Assembly (NCBI RefSeq): GCF_001969265.1
Contig: NZ_CP019304.1
Location: forward strand, 4,960,001-5,024,000
Source of the DNA: Arthrobacter sp. QXT-31
GTDB taxonomy: Bacteria; Actinomycetota; Actinomycetes; Actinomycetales; Micrococcaceae
Direction: 5' to 3'
Length of the DNA stretch: 64,000 nt
Shown here: one piece after another, positions 8,561 to 16,778 of the stretch
Numbering within the stretch: the first letter of the stretch is position 1
Layout of the letters: each line of letters begins with the position of its first letter
Translations under genes and position numbers: made by a program
Notes under the pieces: generated by a model
What the model was told of the DNA's origin: nothing
What the model saw: the letters and a program-made list of their open reading frames with translations, nothing else
Databases searched by the model: none

Positions 8561-9619
8561 TCAAGCAGCTTGGGTGCGCCGGAAATGTTTGGAGAAGAAG
8601 GCGGAGATCCTTTGGACGCCGCCTGCGCTGGAGAGAAAGACGGCGAGGATGATCACTGCGCCCTTGATTACCAGCTGCGGTTCGGAGGAGATCCCGACGA
8701 GGTTCATGATGTTGATGATGGTCGTCAGGATGAACACGCCGATCACTGCGTTCAGGGGGTCGCCCTTGCCGCCCATGAGGGAGGCGCCGCCCACGACGAC
8801 GGCAGCGATGGCGTCGAGTTCGTAACCTACGCCAATGAGCGAGCTTCCCTGCCGTAGCTGGGCCGCGGCGACGAGGCCTGCCAGGCCGGCGAGCACGCCG
8901 GAGATGGTGTAGGTGACGATCAGGTTCCGCGCGACCGGCAGGCCCGAAAGCCGGGAGGCTTCAGGGTTGCCGCCGATCGCGTAGAGGGAGCGGCCGAACG
9001 TGGTGTACTTGGCCACCAGAGCCGCGATCACGGCAACGATGATGAAGATCAGGACGGGGTTGCGGATGCCGAGGAAGCTGCCGCGGGAGAAGGCCTGGAT
9101 GAGCTCCTGATCGCGGATCTCGATCAGGCTTGTGGACTGGATGATGTAGCTGAAGCCCTTGACGGCGCTCATCATGGCGAGCGTTGCGATGAACGGGGGG
9201 ATGTTCAACCAAACAACGAGGATGCCGTTGATCAGTCCGGCGACAGCGCAGCAGGCAAGCACGAACACCACTGACGCGCCGGCAGGCATGCCGGCCTGCA
9301 AGGTCAGTGCCGTAAGGACCGTGGACATCGCCAGGATTGACCCTACGGAGAGGTCGATGCCGCCCGTCAGGATGACAAAGTATTGACCGATCGCCAGCAC
9401 GACGACGATTGACGCGGCCGTGATCACGTTTTCAGCGTTCCGGAACGTCAGGAAGTCGTCGGAGACGTAATAGCCCACCGCGATGATCGCGAGGAGCACA
9501 AGGATCAGGTAGCTCTTTGGCAGGGCGCGGAGGGCGCTGCCCCGCAGGCGGGAGCCGACGCCGGCGGATGGGGAGGGGACGCCACTCTTGGGAGGCAGGG
9601 GCGACAGGGTCCGGGACAT
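8561..9619 (-). CDS. Ribose-type ABC transporter permease
   Basis: A 352-residue membrane protein of the RbsC/AraH family with about 9-10 hydrophobic helices. It carries the typical ILTGGIDLSVGSILAMS loop and the GGASLMGGKG block that contacts the ATPase. ATG 9619 is chosen for AGGAGA 8 bases upstream; the frame extends to 9712 but would run into the ATPase gene. One permease gene suggests a homodimer. It works with the ATPase and binding protein immediately upstream. Confidence 0.93.
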   Translation of the reverse strand: MSRTLSPLPPKSGVPSPSAGVGSRLRGSALRALPKSYLILVLLAIIAVGYYVSDDFLTFRNAENVITAASIVVVLAIGQYFVILTGGIDLSVGSILAMSTVLTALTLQAGMPAGASVVFVLACCAVAGLINGILVVWLNIPPFIATLAMMSAVKGFSYIIQSTSLIEIRDQELIQAFSRGSFLGIRNPVLIFIIVAVIAALVAKYTTFGRSLYAIGGNPEASRLSGLPVARNLIVTYTISGVLAGLAGLVAAAQLRQGSSLIGVGYELDAIAAVVVGGASLMGGKGDPLNAVIGVFILTTIINIMNLVGISSEPQLVIKGAVIILAVFLSSAGGVQRISAFFSKHFRRTQAA

Positions 9620-9656
9620 GGTTGTTCTCCTGAATAGAAACTGGTCGAGGGGGCGG

Positions 9657-11234
9657 TCAGGCGAAGCGCTCAAGGATGGCGTTGCCGGAGGGGTCGATGT
9701 CGTCGTGGTCAAGTTCGGCGACCACTTGGCCGCGCGCCATCACGAGGACGCGGTCGCACATCATCGCCTCCGTGATCTCAGAGCTCGCCACCACGACGGT
9801 TCCTCCGGCCTGCGCGAACTCACGGATGAGCTCGTACATGTCTTCCTTGGCCCCGACATCCACACCGCGGGTTGGTTCGTCGCACACGAGGATGCGTGAC
9901 TGGCGGACAAGCCAGCGGGCCAGGATGGCCTTCTGCTGGGTTCCGCCGCTCAGCGTCTTGAGCGGCTGGTTCACCCCGGACACCTTCATGCCGAGCCGGG
10001 TCACCATCTCCCCGGCCACGCTCCGCTCCCGCTTGGACTGGATCACGCTCAGACGGCTGAATTGCGGCAGGCTGGCCAGCGTAATGTTGCCGGCCACGCC
10101 CATGTCCGGGATGAAGCCGGCGGCTTTGCGGTCCTGCGGCAGCAGGCCGATCCCCCGGCGGATCGCGTCGCGGGGGGCACGGAAGTCCACCGCCTTCCCG
10201 TCGACGCGGATCTCGCCGGAGGTCCGCCGCCGTGCACCCGCGATGAGGCCAGCCAGTTCTGACTGACCGCTGCCGATGAGCCCCGAGATGCCTAGGACCT
10301 CGCCCTCGCGCAATTCGAACGACACCTTGTCCACGTATCCCTGCTCGCAGAGGTCGCGGGCGGAGAGGATGACGCTCTCGCGAGGGCCGGAGCCGAGGCT
10401 GGGCGAGCGTTCCCCGCGGAGGGCTGCGTCGGCAATGGACCCTTCGAGGCTCTTCCCAACCATTGCCGTGACGACGTCGGCGGGCCTGGAGTCCGCCGTC
10501 TTCAGATCAGCGGCGTTTACACCGTCGCGCAGCACGGTCACGGAGTCGCAGAGCGAGAAGAGCTCGTCCATGCGGTGCGAGATGTAAAGGAGCGTCACAC
10601 CCTGCTCGGACAGCGAGCGGAGGACGGTGAACAGCCGCTCCACATCGGGCATCGGCAACGTGGACGTGGGCTCGTCCAGCAGCAGGACCCGCGCGTCCTT
10701 GTGCAGCGCCTTGGCAAGTTCCACTGCCTGCTGCTCTGCGGTGGAGTAGCTGCCGACGGGGCGACGCACGTCAAGGTCGAAGCCCACCCGGTCCAGGGCG
10801 GCCCGTGCCTGCGCCTGCATCCGCTGCCAGTCCACCGCGGCCCCGCCGCGAAGTGGCAGCTGGCCCAGGAAGATGTTTTCGGCTACGGACAGGGAAGGAA
10901 CGAGCGAGAGTTCCTGATAGATGGTGTGAATACCGGCCTGCTGGGCGTCCATTGGATCCCGGAAACGCTGGAGCTCGCCACCCAGGCGGATGCTCCCGGA
11001 GTCCGGGGATTCGGCGCCGGAAAGGATCTTGACGAGCGTGGACTTGCCGGCCCCGTTTTGTCCGGCCAACGCGTGGATCGATCCGCGGCCGACACTGAAG
11101 CTGACGCCCTTCAGCGCCTTCACGCCAGGGTAAGACTTGGTGATGCCCTCGAGTTCGAGCTCTGGGGCACTTGAATGGGATTCCCCCGCGGTCCCGGTGG
11201 CTGATGTCACCGGGACGTGGTTGTTGGCGGACAT
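9657..11234 (-). CDS. Sugar ABC transporter ATP-binding protein (double ABC cassette)
   Basis: A 525-residue RbsA/MglA-type ATPase with two fused nucleotide-binding domains. The first has a full Walker A GQNGAGKST (about residue 58) and Walker B LLLDEPTS. The second has the degenerate Walker A GLIGSGQSE typical of this family, the signature LSGGTQQK and Walker B VCDEPTRGVDVG. The length is normal for the family. AAGGAA precedes the ATG by 7 bases. It powers the transporter made with the neighbouring permease and lipoprotein. Confidence 0.95.
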   Translation of the reverse strand: MSANNHVPVTSATGTAGESHSSAPELELEGITKSYPGVKALKGVSFSVGRGSIHALAGQNGAGKSTLVKILSGAESPDSGSIRLGGELQRFRDPMDAQQAGIHTIYQELSLVPSLSVAENIFLGQLPLRGGAAVDWQRMQAQARAALDRVGFDLDVRRPVGSYSTAEQQAVELAKALHKDARVLLLDEPTSTLPMPDVERLFTVLRSLSEQGVTLLYISHRMDELFSLCDSVTVLRDGVNAADLKTADSRPADVVTAMVGKSLEGSIADAALRGERSPSLGSGPRESVILSARDLCEQGYVDKVSFELREGEVLGISGLIGSGQSELAGLIAGARRRTSGEIRVDGKAVDFRAPRDAIRRGIGLLPQDRKAAGFIPDMGVAGNITLASLPQFSRLSVIQSKRERSVAGEMVTRLGMKVSGVNQPLKTLSGGTQQKAILARWLVRQSRILVCDEPTRGVDVGAKEDMYELIREFAQAGGTVVVASSEITEAMMCDRVLVMARGQVVAELDHDDIDPSGNAILERFA

Positions 11235-11303
11235 AGATGTTCCTTATCTGGGACTTTCGGCGCCGAGCGGGCCGGCTGAAGATTGCTGTCCGGGCCGGCA
11301 GGC

Positions 11304-12395
11304 TTAGTCCTTGGCACGGACGTAGGTGTCTCCGGGGACGTAATATTTGGCCGCCTCAGCGGGCGTGACGACGGTCGTATCGATGTACTTCGTCTTGTCC
11401 GGGCACTGGGACTGGTCACCCTGGGCAGCGGCAACTGCCATGCGCACGGCTGCGGCTCCCTGGTCCCACGGCTGGTTGGACGCGTCCGCCTGGAGCGGTC
11501 CCTTTGGGTTGTCCACCATCTCCTTGATGGCTCCCATGCCGCCGTCATAGCTGGCCATGATGATCCCATCTCCCCACAGGCCGGCCTGCTGCAGGCCCTG
11601 GACGATGCCGCCATGCATGACATCGCTCATGCTGTAAATGACCTTGAGGTCGGGATTGGCGGTGGCGACGTCACGGATCGGGGCCAGGGCCTTGTCCGGC
11701 TTCCACTCCCCGTACTTGGTGTCAAGCTTCACGGTGGTGACACCGGGATGCTTCTCCATGACGCGGTTCCATCCGGCCATGAAACCGTTGAACCGAAGGT
11801 CGCTGAGCACATCTCCGGGGAAGCCGCCGATGCCTACGAGCTTGATCTGTCCCTGCTCGCCGTACTTCTCCAGCGCCCGCTTTGCAGCTACTTCGCCGGC
11901 TAGCGAGCCGGTGTGCTCCTGGTCCTCGGCGACGTAGCAGAACATGTCCGGTACCAGGGACTTGTCTACGCTTGAGTTGACTGTCACAACGGGTATGCCC
12001 GCATCCTTCAGCGCCTGAATTGACGGGCCGACCCCAATCGGATCATTTGGGTTCATAACGACCACGTCCACGCCCTTCGTGATCAGGGTCTGCACGTCGG
12101 CGTTTTGCCGCACCGTGTCACCGTTGGCGTCCAGCAATTCCAGGCGCGCCCCGATCTTGCCCGCCTCGGCCTGGCCGCCCTCAACGAGGGTCTTCCACCA
12201 GTCACTGCCGCTGATGCCGCGCTGGCTCCAACCGATGACCAGCCCCTCGCCGGAGGCCTTCTCACCTCCGCCGTCAGCGGCAGCACCGCCCTTGCAGCCA
12301 GCAAGCGCAAGCATCGCGACCGTCAGGACAGAAGCGCACTGAGCAGCCCTGCCAAGTTTCTTATTTCGACGAATACCAGTTGCAGTTCTCTTCAT
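11304..12395 (-). CDS. Sugar ABC transporter substrate-binding lipoprotein
   Basis: A 363-residue periplasmic-binding type 1 protein. The N-terminus has a basic region, a hydrophobic stretch and the lipobox LALAGC near residue 32, so it is a membrane-anchored lipoprotein. The mature part has the GLVIGWSQRGISGSDWW start, TLITKGVDVVVMNPND and DAGIPVVTVNSS motifs of ribose/galactose/inositol binders. ATG 12395 is preferred over an in-frame start at 12449 because it begins with a correct signal peptide and has GGGAG upstream. It is the first gene of the minus-strand operon, read from the divergent promoter region facing the LacI gene. Confidence 0.93.
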   Translation of the reverse strand: MKRTATGIRRNKKLGRAAQCASVLTVAMLALAGCKGGAAADGGGEKASGEGLVIGWSQRGISGSDWWKTLVEGGQAEAGKIGARLELLDANGDTVRQNADVQTLITKGVDVVVMNPNDPIGVGPSIQALKDAGIPVVTVNSSVDKSLVPDMFCYVAEDQEHTGSLAGEVAAKRALEKYGEQGQIKLVGIGGFPGDVLSDLRFNGFMAGWNRVMEKHPGVTTVKLDTKYGEWKPDKALAPIRDVATANPDLKVIYSMSDVMHGGIVQGLQQAGLWGDGIIMASYDGGMGAIKEMVDNPKGPLQADASNQPWDQGAAAVRMAVAAAQGDQSQCPDKTKYIDTTVVTPAEAAKYYVPGDTYVRAKD

Positions 12396-12458
12396 GAACA
12401 ACACTCCCTTGTGTTCGTGACACCCCACCCTTGGGGTTACGTGAGCCACGTTACAGTC

Positions 12459-12476
12459 TGAGTTAGCGCACTATCA
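12459..12476. promoter_or_regulatory. LacI-type operator half-site upstream of the ABC operon
   Basis: TGAGTTAGC at the left is identical to the left half of the palindrome at 3816-3833. The right half matches 5 of 9 positions. It lies about 64 bases upstream of the binding-protein start and is probably a weaker site for the same repressor. Confidence 0.5.
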
Positions 12477-12591
12477 AGAGCTTCACGGAAATCTATTGAA
12501 CTTTTTGAAACCACTGGAGTTTCGGCCAAAAATCGCCGAAAATAAGGGCAGCGGGGACGAGACCTCCGTTCAGAAGTGTTAGTAAGCCTGC

Positions 12592-12609
12592 TGATTTATC
12601 GCTAACTCG
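12592..12609. promoter_or_regulatory. LacI-type operator upstream of the divergent lacI gene
   Basis: TGATTTATCGCTAACTCG matches the 3816-3833 palindrome at 15 of 18 positions and sits 55 bases before the start of the LacI gene at 12664. This suggests autoregulation. Confidence 0.6.
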
Positions 12610-12663
12610 ACTGCTATGGCAGGGATGCCCGCGAAGCGGCTCGCGGCAAACTAGGTAGGACAA

Positions 12664-13830
12664 ATGTGCGCGGATCTTGACGAGAACCTTCCCCCGGAGC
12701 AACAGGGGCGATTGGAAAGTACAGACTGGATTCCCGCCCGTCGGCTCCGCGCGGACGGCCGGCCGAAAGGCGCGGTTGCCGGGCCTTCGAAGACAGCCAT
12801 TAACCGTGTATCGATGGTGGACGTGGCGGTGTTGGCGGGGGTCTCGACCCAGACCGTGTCCCGGGTGGCGAACGGGAGCCGTGACGTGCGCGCTGCCACC
12901 AGGCGGCATGTCATTGCTGCGATGAATGAGCTGGGGTACCGGCCCAACAGTGCCGCACGGGCACTGAAGCGGGGCACTTTCCGGACCATCGGGGTGATCA
13001 CGTTCCCGCTGTCTTCACAGGGGAACATGCGCACCCTGGAGGCTATTGCCCTTCACGCAGCCCGGCAAGACTTCGCTATCACGCTGATCCCGGTCACCGC
13101 CCCGACACAGGCCGGCATCCAGGGCGCGTTCTCGCGCCTGGGTGAACTTGCCGTTGACGCGGTGATCGCCATCATGGAGGTCCATCTGCTCGAGGCGGCC
13201 ACGGTCACCTTGCCGCCGGGGGTAAAGATTGTCGTCGTCGATGCCGACGCCGGTGACCAGTACAGCGTGGTGGACATAGATCAGGCCGATGGCACCCGCA
13301 AGGCCGTCCAACACCTCCTGGACCTCGGCCACGAGACCGTCTGGCACGTCGCCGGCCCCAAGGAGTCCGTCACCAGCGAACGCCGCGCAGCCGCTTGGAG
13401 CACCACCCTCAGCGCCGCGGGCCGACCCGTCCCGCCCGTCATCCGCGGCGACTGGTCAGCGGACTCAGGCTACGCTGCCGGGCTGCGGCTCGCCGACGAA
13501 ACCGGCTGCACAGCAGTGTTCGCCGCCAACGACCACATGGCCCTGGGCCTGCTTAGGGCCTTCCGCGAAAAAGGGAAAGCCGTCCCCGAAGACATCAGCG
13601 TGGTCGGCTTCGACGACGTCCCCGACGCCTCCTCCTACCCTCCCCCGCTTACCACCGTCCACCAGGACTTTGCCGCCGTCGGCAGGCAATGCGTCGACAA
13701 CGTCCTCCGGCAGATCCACACCAACACCATCGAACCGCGCGTCACCCTCGACCCCGCCCGACTCGTGATCCGACAAAGCACCGCAGCTCCCCTGGCCGCC
13801 TCCCGCGCAACCATCCAGCAGCGCTGCTAA
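12664..13830 (+). CDS. LacI family transcriptional regulator
   Basis: A 388-residue repressor. A roughly 50-residue leader precedes the helix-turn-helix SMVDVAVLAGVSTQTVSRVANG, which is followed by the hinge and the effector domain with TAVFAANDHMALGLL and SVVGFDDV. ATG 12664 has AGGA upstream; a start at 12814, right before the HTH, is possible and would give a protein of standard length. It is divergent from the ABC/AKR/GMC operon and carries an operator in its own promoter. The same operator controls the amidase 9 kb away, so this is the likely regulator of all three units. The paralogue at 3961 has a related recognition helix. Confidence 0.92.
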   Translation: MCADLDENLPPEQQGRLESTDWIPARRLRADGRPKGAVAGPSKTAINRVSMVDVAVLAGVSTQTVSRVANGSRDVRAATRRHVIAAMNELGYRPNSAARALKRGTFRTIGVITFPLSSQGNMRTLEAIALHAARQDFAITLIPVTAPTQAGIQGAFSRLGELAVDAVIAIMEVHLLEAATVTLPPGVKIVVVDADAGDQYSVVDIDQADGTRKAVQHLLDLGHETVWHVAGPKESVTSERRAAAWSTTLSAAGRPVPPVIRGDWSADSGYAAGLRLADETGCTAVFAANDHMALGLLRAFREKGKAVPEDISVVGFDDVPDASSYPPPLTTVHQDFAAVGRQCVDNVLRQIHTNTIEPRVTLDPARLVIRQSTAAPLAASRATIQQRC

Positions 13831-13911
13831 GGCGCCAGCGCTCCGAAACGGCCCCAATCAAGACAGTCCTCGGGCGCAGCATTTTTGCAGCACTTCACAC
13901 GAACCCCCCCC

Positions 13912-14008
13912 TGTTGCCTCATTGCAATACCTCCGGGAAGGGTAATACGTTGCCTCATGTGAAATCCTCCGGATGCGTGGCTTCGTTGCCTCGTTGAAAA
14001 GCCTCCGG
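13912..14008. repeat. Three 25-bp direct repeats in 36-bp phase, left IS end
   Basis: Units start at 13912, 13948 and 13984. All follow the pattern GTTGCCTC...CCTCCGG. The exact 36-base step, about 3.5 helical turns, suggests cooperative transposase binding. Confidence 0.8.
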
Positions 14009-14013
14009 ATGGT

Positions 14014-15198
14014 TCAGCCGTTCCAGGCGCGGTTGACGGGTTTGCTGGGTGCAGGTTTCTTGGCCAGGGCGAGTGTTTCAAGCTCGGCCGTCAGGGCCAG
14101 GATCTGGCGCGAGAGGGCGCCGGGTTTGATGCGTTTGAAGGCTGCGTTCATCTGGATGACCGGGCGTTTACGCATGCGCTCGTGCCTGACGGCACGCTGG
14201 TGGGGCGTGGCCGGCGCGTCGTGTTTCTTGATGACCTTCGCTCCGTGCCGGTGCTTTTCGATGAGCTTTTGCTGGGGCAGCAGGTAATTGGTGAAGACGC
14301 GGTCCAACTCCCAGATTTCGTTGAGCTTGTCCAACTCGGCGGGCGTGTCGTAACGCAGGTAACCGACCAGTTCCCGCACCCGTGCCCAGTTCTTCTGCTC
14401 CACGTGGGCGCCGTCATTCTTGTTCCCCGGCCGGGAACGGGTGAAGGTGATTTCGTGCGCGTGGCAGTAAGCCAGCAGGTGCTCGTTGATGAACTCTGAG
14501 CCGTTGTCCGAATCGATGCCGTTGATGGGGAACGGGAACACCGCGGTGACGTGCTCAAGGGCCTCAAAGACCCATTTGGCAGCCTTGTTCCGCACCGACC
14601 GGTTCACCGTCCACCCGGTGCAGACATCGGTCACCGTCAGGGTGAAGCAGAACTCGCCGAAGCTGTTGCCGCCCTCGTGACCGACCAGATCGATCTCCAC
14701 AAACCCCGGGACCGCGTCGTCCCATTCGGCCCAGGTGCGGACCGGGATCTGGGATTTGAGCAGCGTGCCCGGCTTGGTGTGCGAGCGTCCCCGCGGGATC
14801 AGTCTGGCCCGCTCCTCGGCGAGTTTCCGGTCGATCGTGGCCGCACTCATCCGCATCAGCAGCTCCGCCTGCTCATCGGTGATGTCAAGCTCCCCGTCCC
14901 GGCGCAGCAACGGCACCAGCACCGGCAGCATCGGAGCCAGCAGCCTGCCGGCCGGGGCGCGCAGCACCGCCCAGCACCTGATCAGCGCCGGCAGCAGGTC
15001 CGGCCCGTAGACCGGCGTCCTGCCTGGCCGTGGCCTGACAATTTTCAGAACCAAGGCATCCCGCAGCGCCGCACGCGCATAGTCGCGGTGCCATCCGGTC
15101 AGATCGACCAGCTCGTCCAGGATCCGGGACTTCCCTGCACGGTCAGCGCTCTGATAGGCGAGGGCCTTCTTCTTCGTCACAGCTTGCCGCTGGGCCAT
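14014..15198 (-). CDS. Transposase with integrase-type DDE catalytic core
   Basis: A 394-residue transposase. The N-terminal half is helical and DNA-binding (LVDLTGWHRDYARAAL). The catalytic core has the first Asp in GFVEIDLVGHEG, the second in GIDSDNGSEF and the Glu in GAHVEQKNWARVRE, i.e. a complete D-D-E triad. ATG 15198 has GGAGGT 5 bases upstream, so an in-frame start at 15231 is rejected. The gene appears intact, so the element may still be active. Confidence 0.92.
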   Translation of the reverse strand: MAQRQAVTKKKALAYQSADRAGKSRILDELVDLTGWHRDYARAALRDALVLKIVRPRPGRTPVYGPDLLPALIRCWAVLRAPAGRLLAPMLPVLVPLLRRDGELDITDEQAELLMRMSAATIDRKLAEERARLIPRGRSHTKPGTLLKSQIPVRTWAEWDDAVPGFVEIDLVGHEGGNSFGEFCFTLTVTDVCTGWTVNRSVRNKAAKWVFEALEHVTAVFPFPINGIDSDNGSEFINEHLLAYCHAHEITFTRSRPGNKNDGAHVEQKNWARVRELVGYLRYDTPAELDKLNEIWELDRVFTNYLLPQQKLIEKHRHGAKVIKKHDAPATPHQRAVRHERMRKRPVIQMNAAFKRIKPGALSRQILALTAELETLALAKKPAPSKPVNRAWNG

Positions 15199-15263
15199 CG
15201 TTACCTCCATGAAAACGGGCATAGCCCGCAACCGCCGCCAACACCCTCAACCACGCCGCTACG

Positions 15264-15322
15264 CGGAGGTATTCAAATGAGGCAACGAATCCGGCTACGC
15301 GGAGGTTTTCAATGAGTCAACG
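15264..15322. repeat. Two inverted copies of the IS end repeat, right end
   Basis: Units at 15264-15287 and 15300-15322 are reverse complements of the left-end unit and again start 36 bases apart. Confidence 0.8.
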
Positions 15323-15578
15323 CGCCCCCTCGACATCCTTACTAAGTGTGCTTAGCATTAGGGTTCGTTCAGTATCTATTTCGCGAAGGGGCTGGCCAAC
15401 CCGCTTTCCAAGGCAGCCAGCTACCTCAAATCCTCGGGTCGTCAGTCGCCCATTCGGGTGGACTCAGAGGTCCTATACATATCCCACTCCCTCGCGGCTT
15501 GCACACGTACCTAGGTGACTTGTGCCTTGGACGACAGATGTGTGCAGTCGCTGGATGGACACAGGAAAAGAGCGAACA
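15323..15578. other. Region between the IS and the dehydrogenase operon
   Basis: No gene found. It probably contains the promoter of the zinc dehydrogenase operon. A polypurine stretch just before 15579 is the only ribosome-site candidate. Confidence 0.4.
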
Positions 15579-16727
15579 ATGAAGGCAGTAGTTTACAAGG
15601 GACCCAACGACGTCAGTGTCGAGGAGATCCCCGACGCCAAAATCGAGCACCCCGCCGACGTACTGGTGCGCATCACCTCAGCAAACATCTGCGGCTCGGA
15701 CCTGCACATGTACGAGGGCCGCACGAGCTTTGAACCCGGTCGCTCCTTCGGGCACGAGAACCTTGGTGAGGTGGTGGAGACCGGCCCCGCGGTGAGCAAG
15801 GTGAAAGTGGGTGACCGTGTGGTGCTGCCGTTCAACATCGCCTGCGGATTCTGCAAGAACTGCGACCGTGGCTTCACCAACTACTGCCTGACCATGCAGC
15901 CCGAACCCCAGCTCGCCGGCGCGGCCTACGGATTCGCGGACATGGGCCCGTACCAGGGCGGACAAGCCGAATACCTGCGCGTGCCGTACGGAGACTTCAA
16001 CTGCCTGCGCCTGGGCGAGGACTCCGTAGAAAAAGAACTCGACTACGTCATGGTCGCCGACATCTTCCCCACCGGCTGGCACGCCACGGAACTGGCCGGC
16101 GTGTACCCGGGGGACTCCGTGGTCATCTACGGTGCAGGACCGGTCGGACTCATGGCCGCCTACTCAGCCATCATCAAAGGCGCCGGAAAAGTCATGGTGG
16201 TGGACCGCCAGACTGACCGCCTGAAGCTGGCGGAACAGATCGGTGCCATCCCTGTGAATGATTCGGAAGTGGATCCGGTGGAGTTCGTCAAGGACCAGAC
16301 CATGGGCTTCGGTGCGGACCGGGGCTGCGAATGCGTGGGCTACCAGGCGCACGATCCCGGCGGAACCGAACATCCCAACATGACCCTGAACCGGCTCGTG
16401 GACTCCGTGCGGTTCGTCGGCGGCCTCGGCGTGGTGGGCGTGTTCCTGCCCCAGGACCCTGGCGGCCCCGACAAACTTGAGCAGCAGGGCCAGGTGGCCT
16501 TCGACTACGGAAACTACTGGTTCAAGGGACAGACGATGGGCTCGGGCCAATGCCCGGTCAAAAAGTACAACCGCGCCCTGCGCGACCTCATCGCCGGCGG
16601 AAAGGCCAGCCCCTCCTTCATCGTCAGCCACGAACTGCCACTCGACCAGGCTCCCGAGGGCTACCGGAACTTCGACAGCCGCGAAGACGGCTGGACAAAA
16701 GTCGTCCTCCACCCGGCCGGAGCCTGA
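15579..16727 (+). CDS. Zinc-dependent dehydrogenase, glutathione-independent formaldehyde dehydrogenase-like
   Basis: A 382-residue medium-chain dehydrogenase. Catalytic zinc ligands are in ICGSDLHMYEG (Cys) and GHENLGEV (His-Glu). The structural zinc loop has four cysteines in ACGFCKNCDRGFTNYC. The NAD site is VVIYGAGPVGLMAA. The long insertion with QDPGGPDKLEQ and PQYxGGQAEYLRVP-type sequence is characteristic of Pseudomonas-type formaldehyde dehydrogenase, which needs no added glutathione. ATG 15579 matches the family's MKAVVY start. It is followed after 51 bases by a second, related dehydrogenase; the pair may come from duplication. Substrate could be formaldehyde or another small alcohol or aldehyde. 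Confidence 0.88.
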   Translation: MKAVVYKGPNDVSVEEIPDAKIEHPADVLVRITSANICGSDLHMYEGRTSFEPGRSFGHENLGEVVETGPAVSKVKVGDRVVLPFNIACGFCKNCDRGFTNYCLTMQPEPQLAGAAYGFADMGPYQGGQAEYLRVPYGDFNCLRLGEDSVEKELDYVMVADIFPTGWHATELAGVYPGDSVVIYGAGPVGLMAAYSAIIKGAGKVMVVDRQTDRLKLAEQIGAIPVNDSEVDPVEFVKDQTMGFGADRGCECVGYQAHDPGGTEHPNMTLNRLVDSVRFVGGLGVVGVFLPQDPGGPDKLEQQGQVAFDYGNYWFKGQTMGSGQCPVKKYNRALRDLIAGGKASPSFIVSHELPLDQAPEGYRNFDSREDGWTKVVLHPAGA

Positions 16728-16778
16728 GAAAGGTCAAATGTCGATGTCGAAACGAGCGATTTCCAGGACGTGGTACTG

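Larger units (their letters stand above)
13912..15322 (-). mobile_element. Insertion sequence with DDE transposase and multi-repeat ends
   Basis: About 1.41 kb bounded by inverted ends: TGTTGCCTCATT at 13912 and its near-complement AATGAGTCAACG ending at 15322. A single transposase gene lies inside. Each end carries additional copies of the same 25-bp unit. No clear target duplication was found around the ends. Ends and gene type resemble the integrase-core transposases filed with the ISNCY/IS1202-like group, but the family assignment is tentative. Confidence 0.75.

Noticed and set aside
13912..14008. Regularly spaced 25-bp repeats, CRISPR-like at first sight
   Set aside because: Spacers are only 11 bases, the units are imperfect, and the same unit occurs inverted at the other end of a transposase gene.
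13880..15350. Target site duplication around the IS
   Set aside because: Flanks share only short C-rich strings; no convincing direct repeat.
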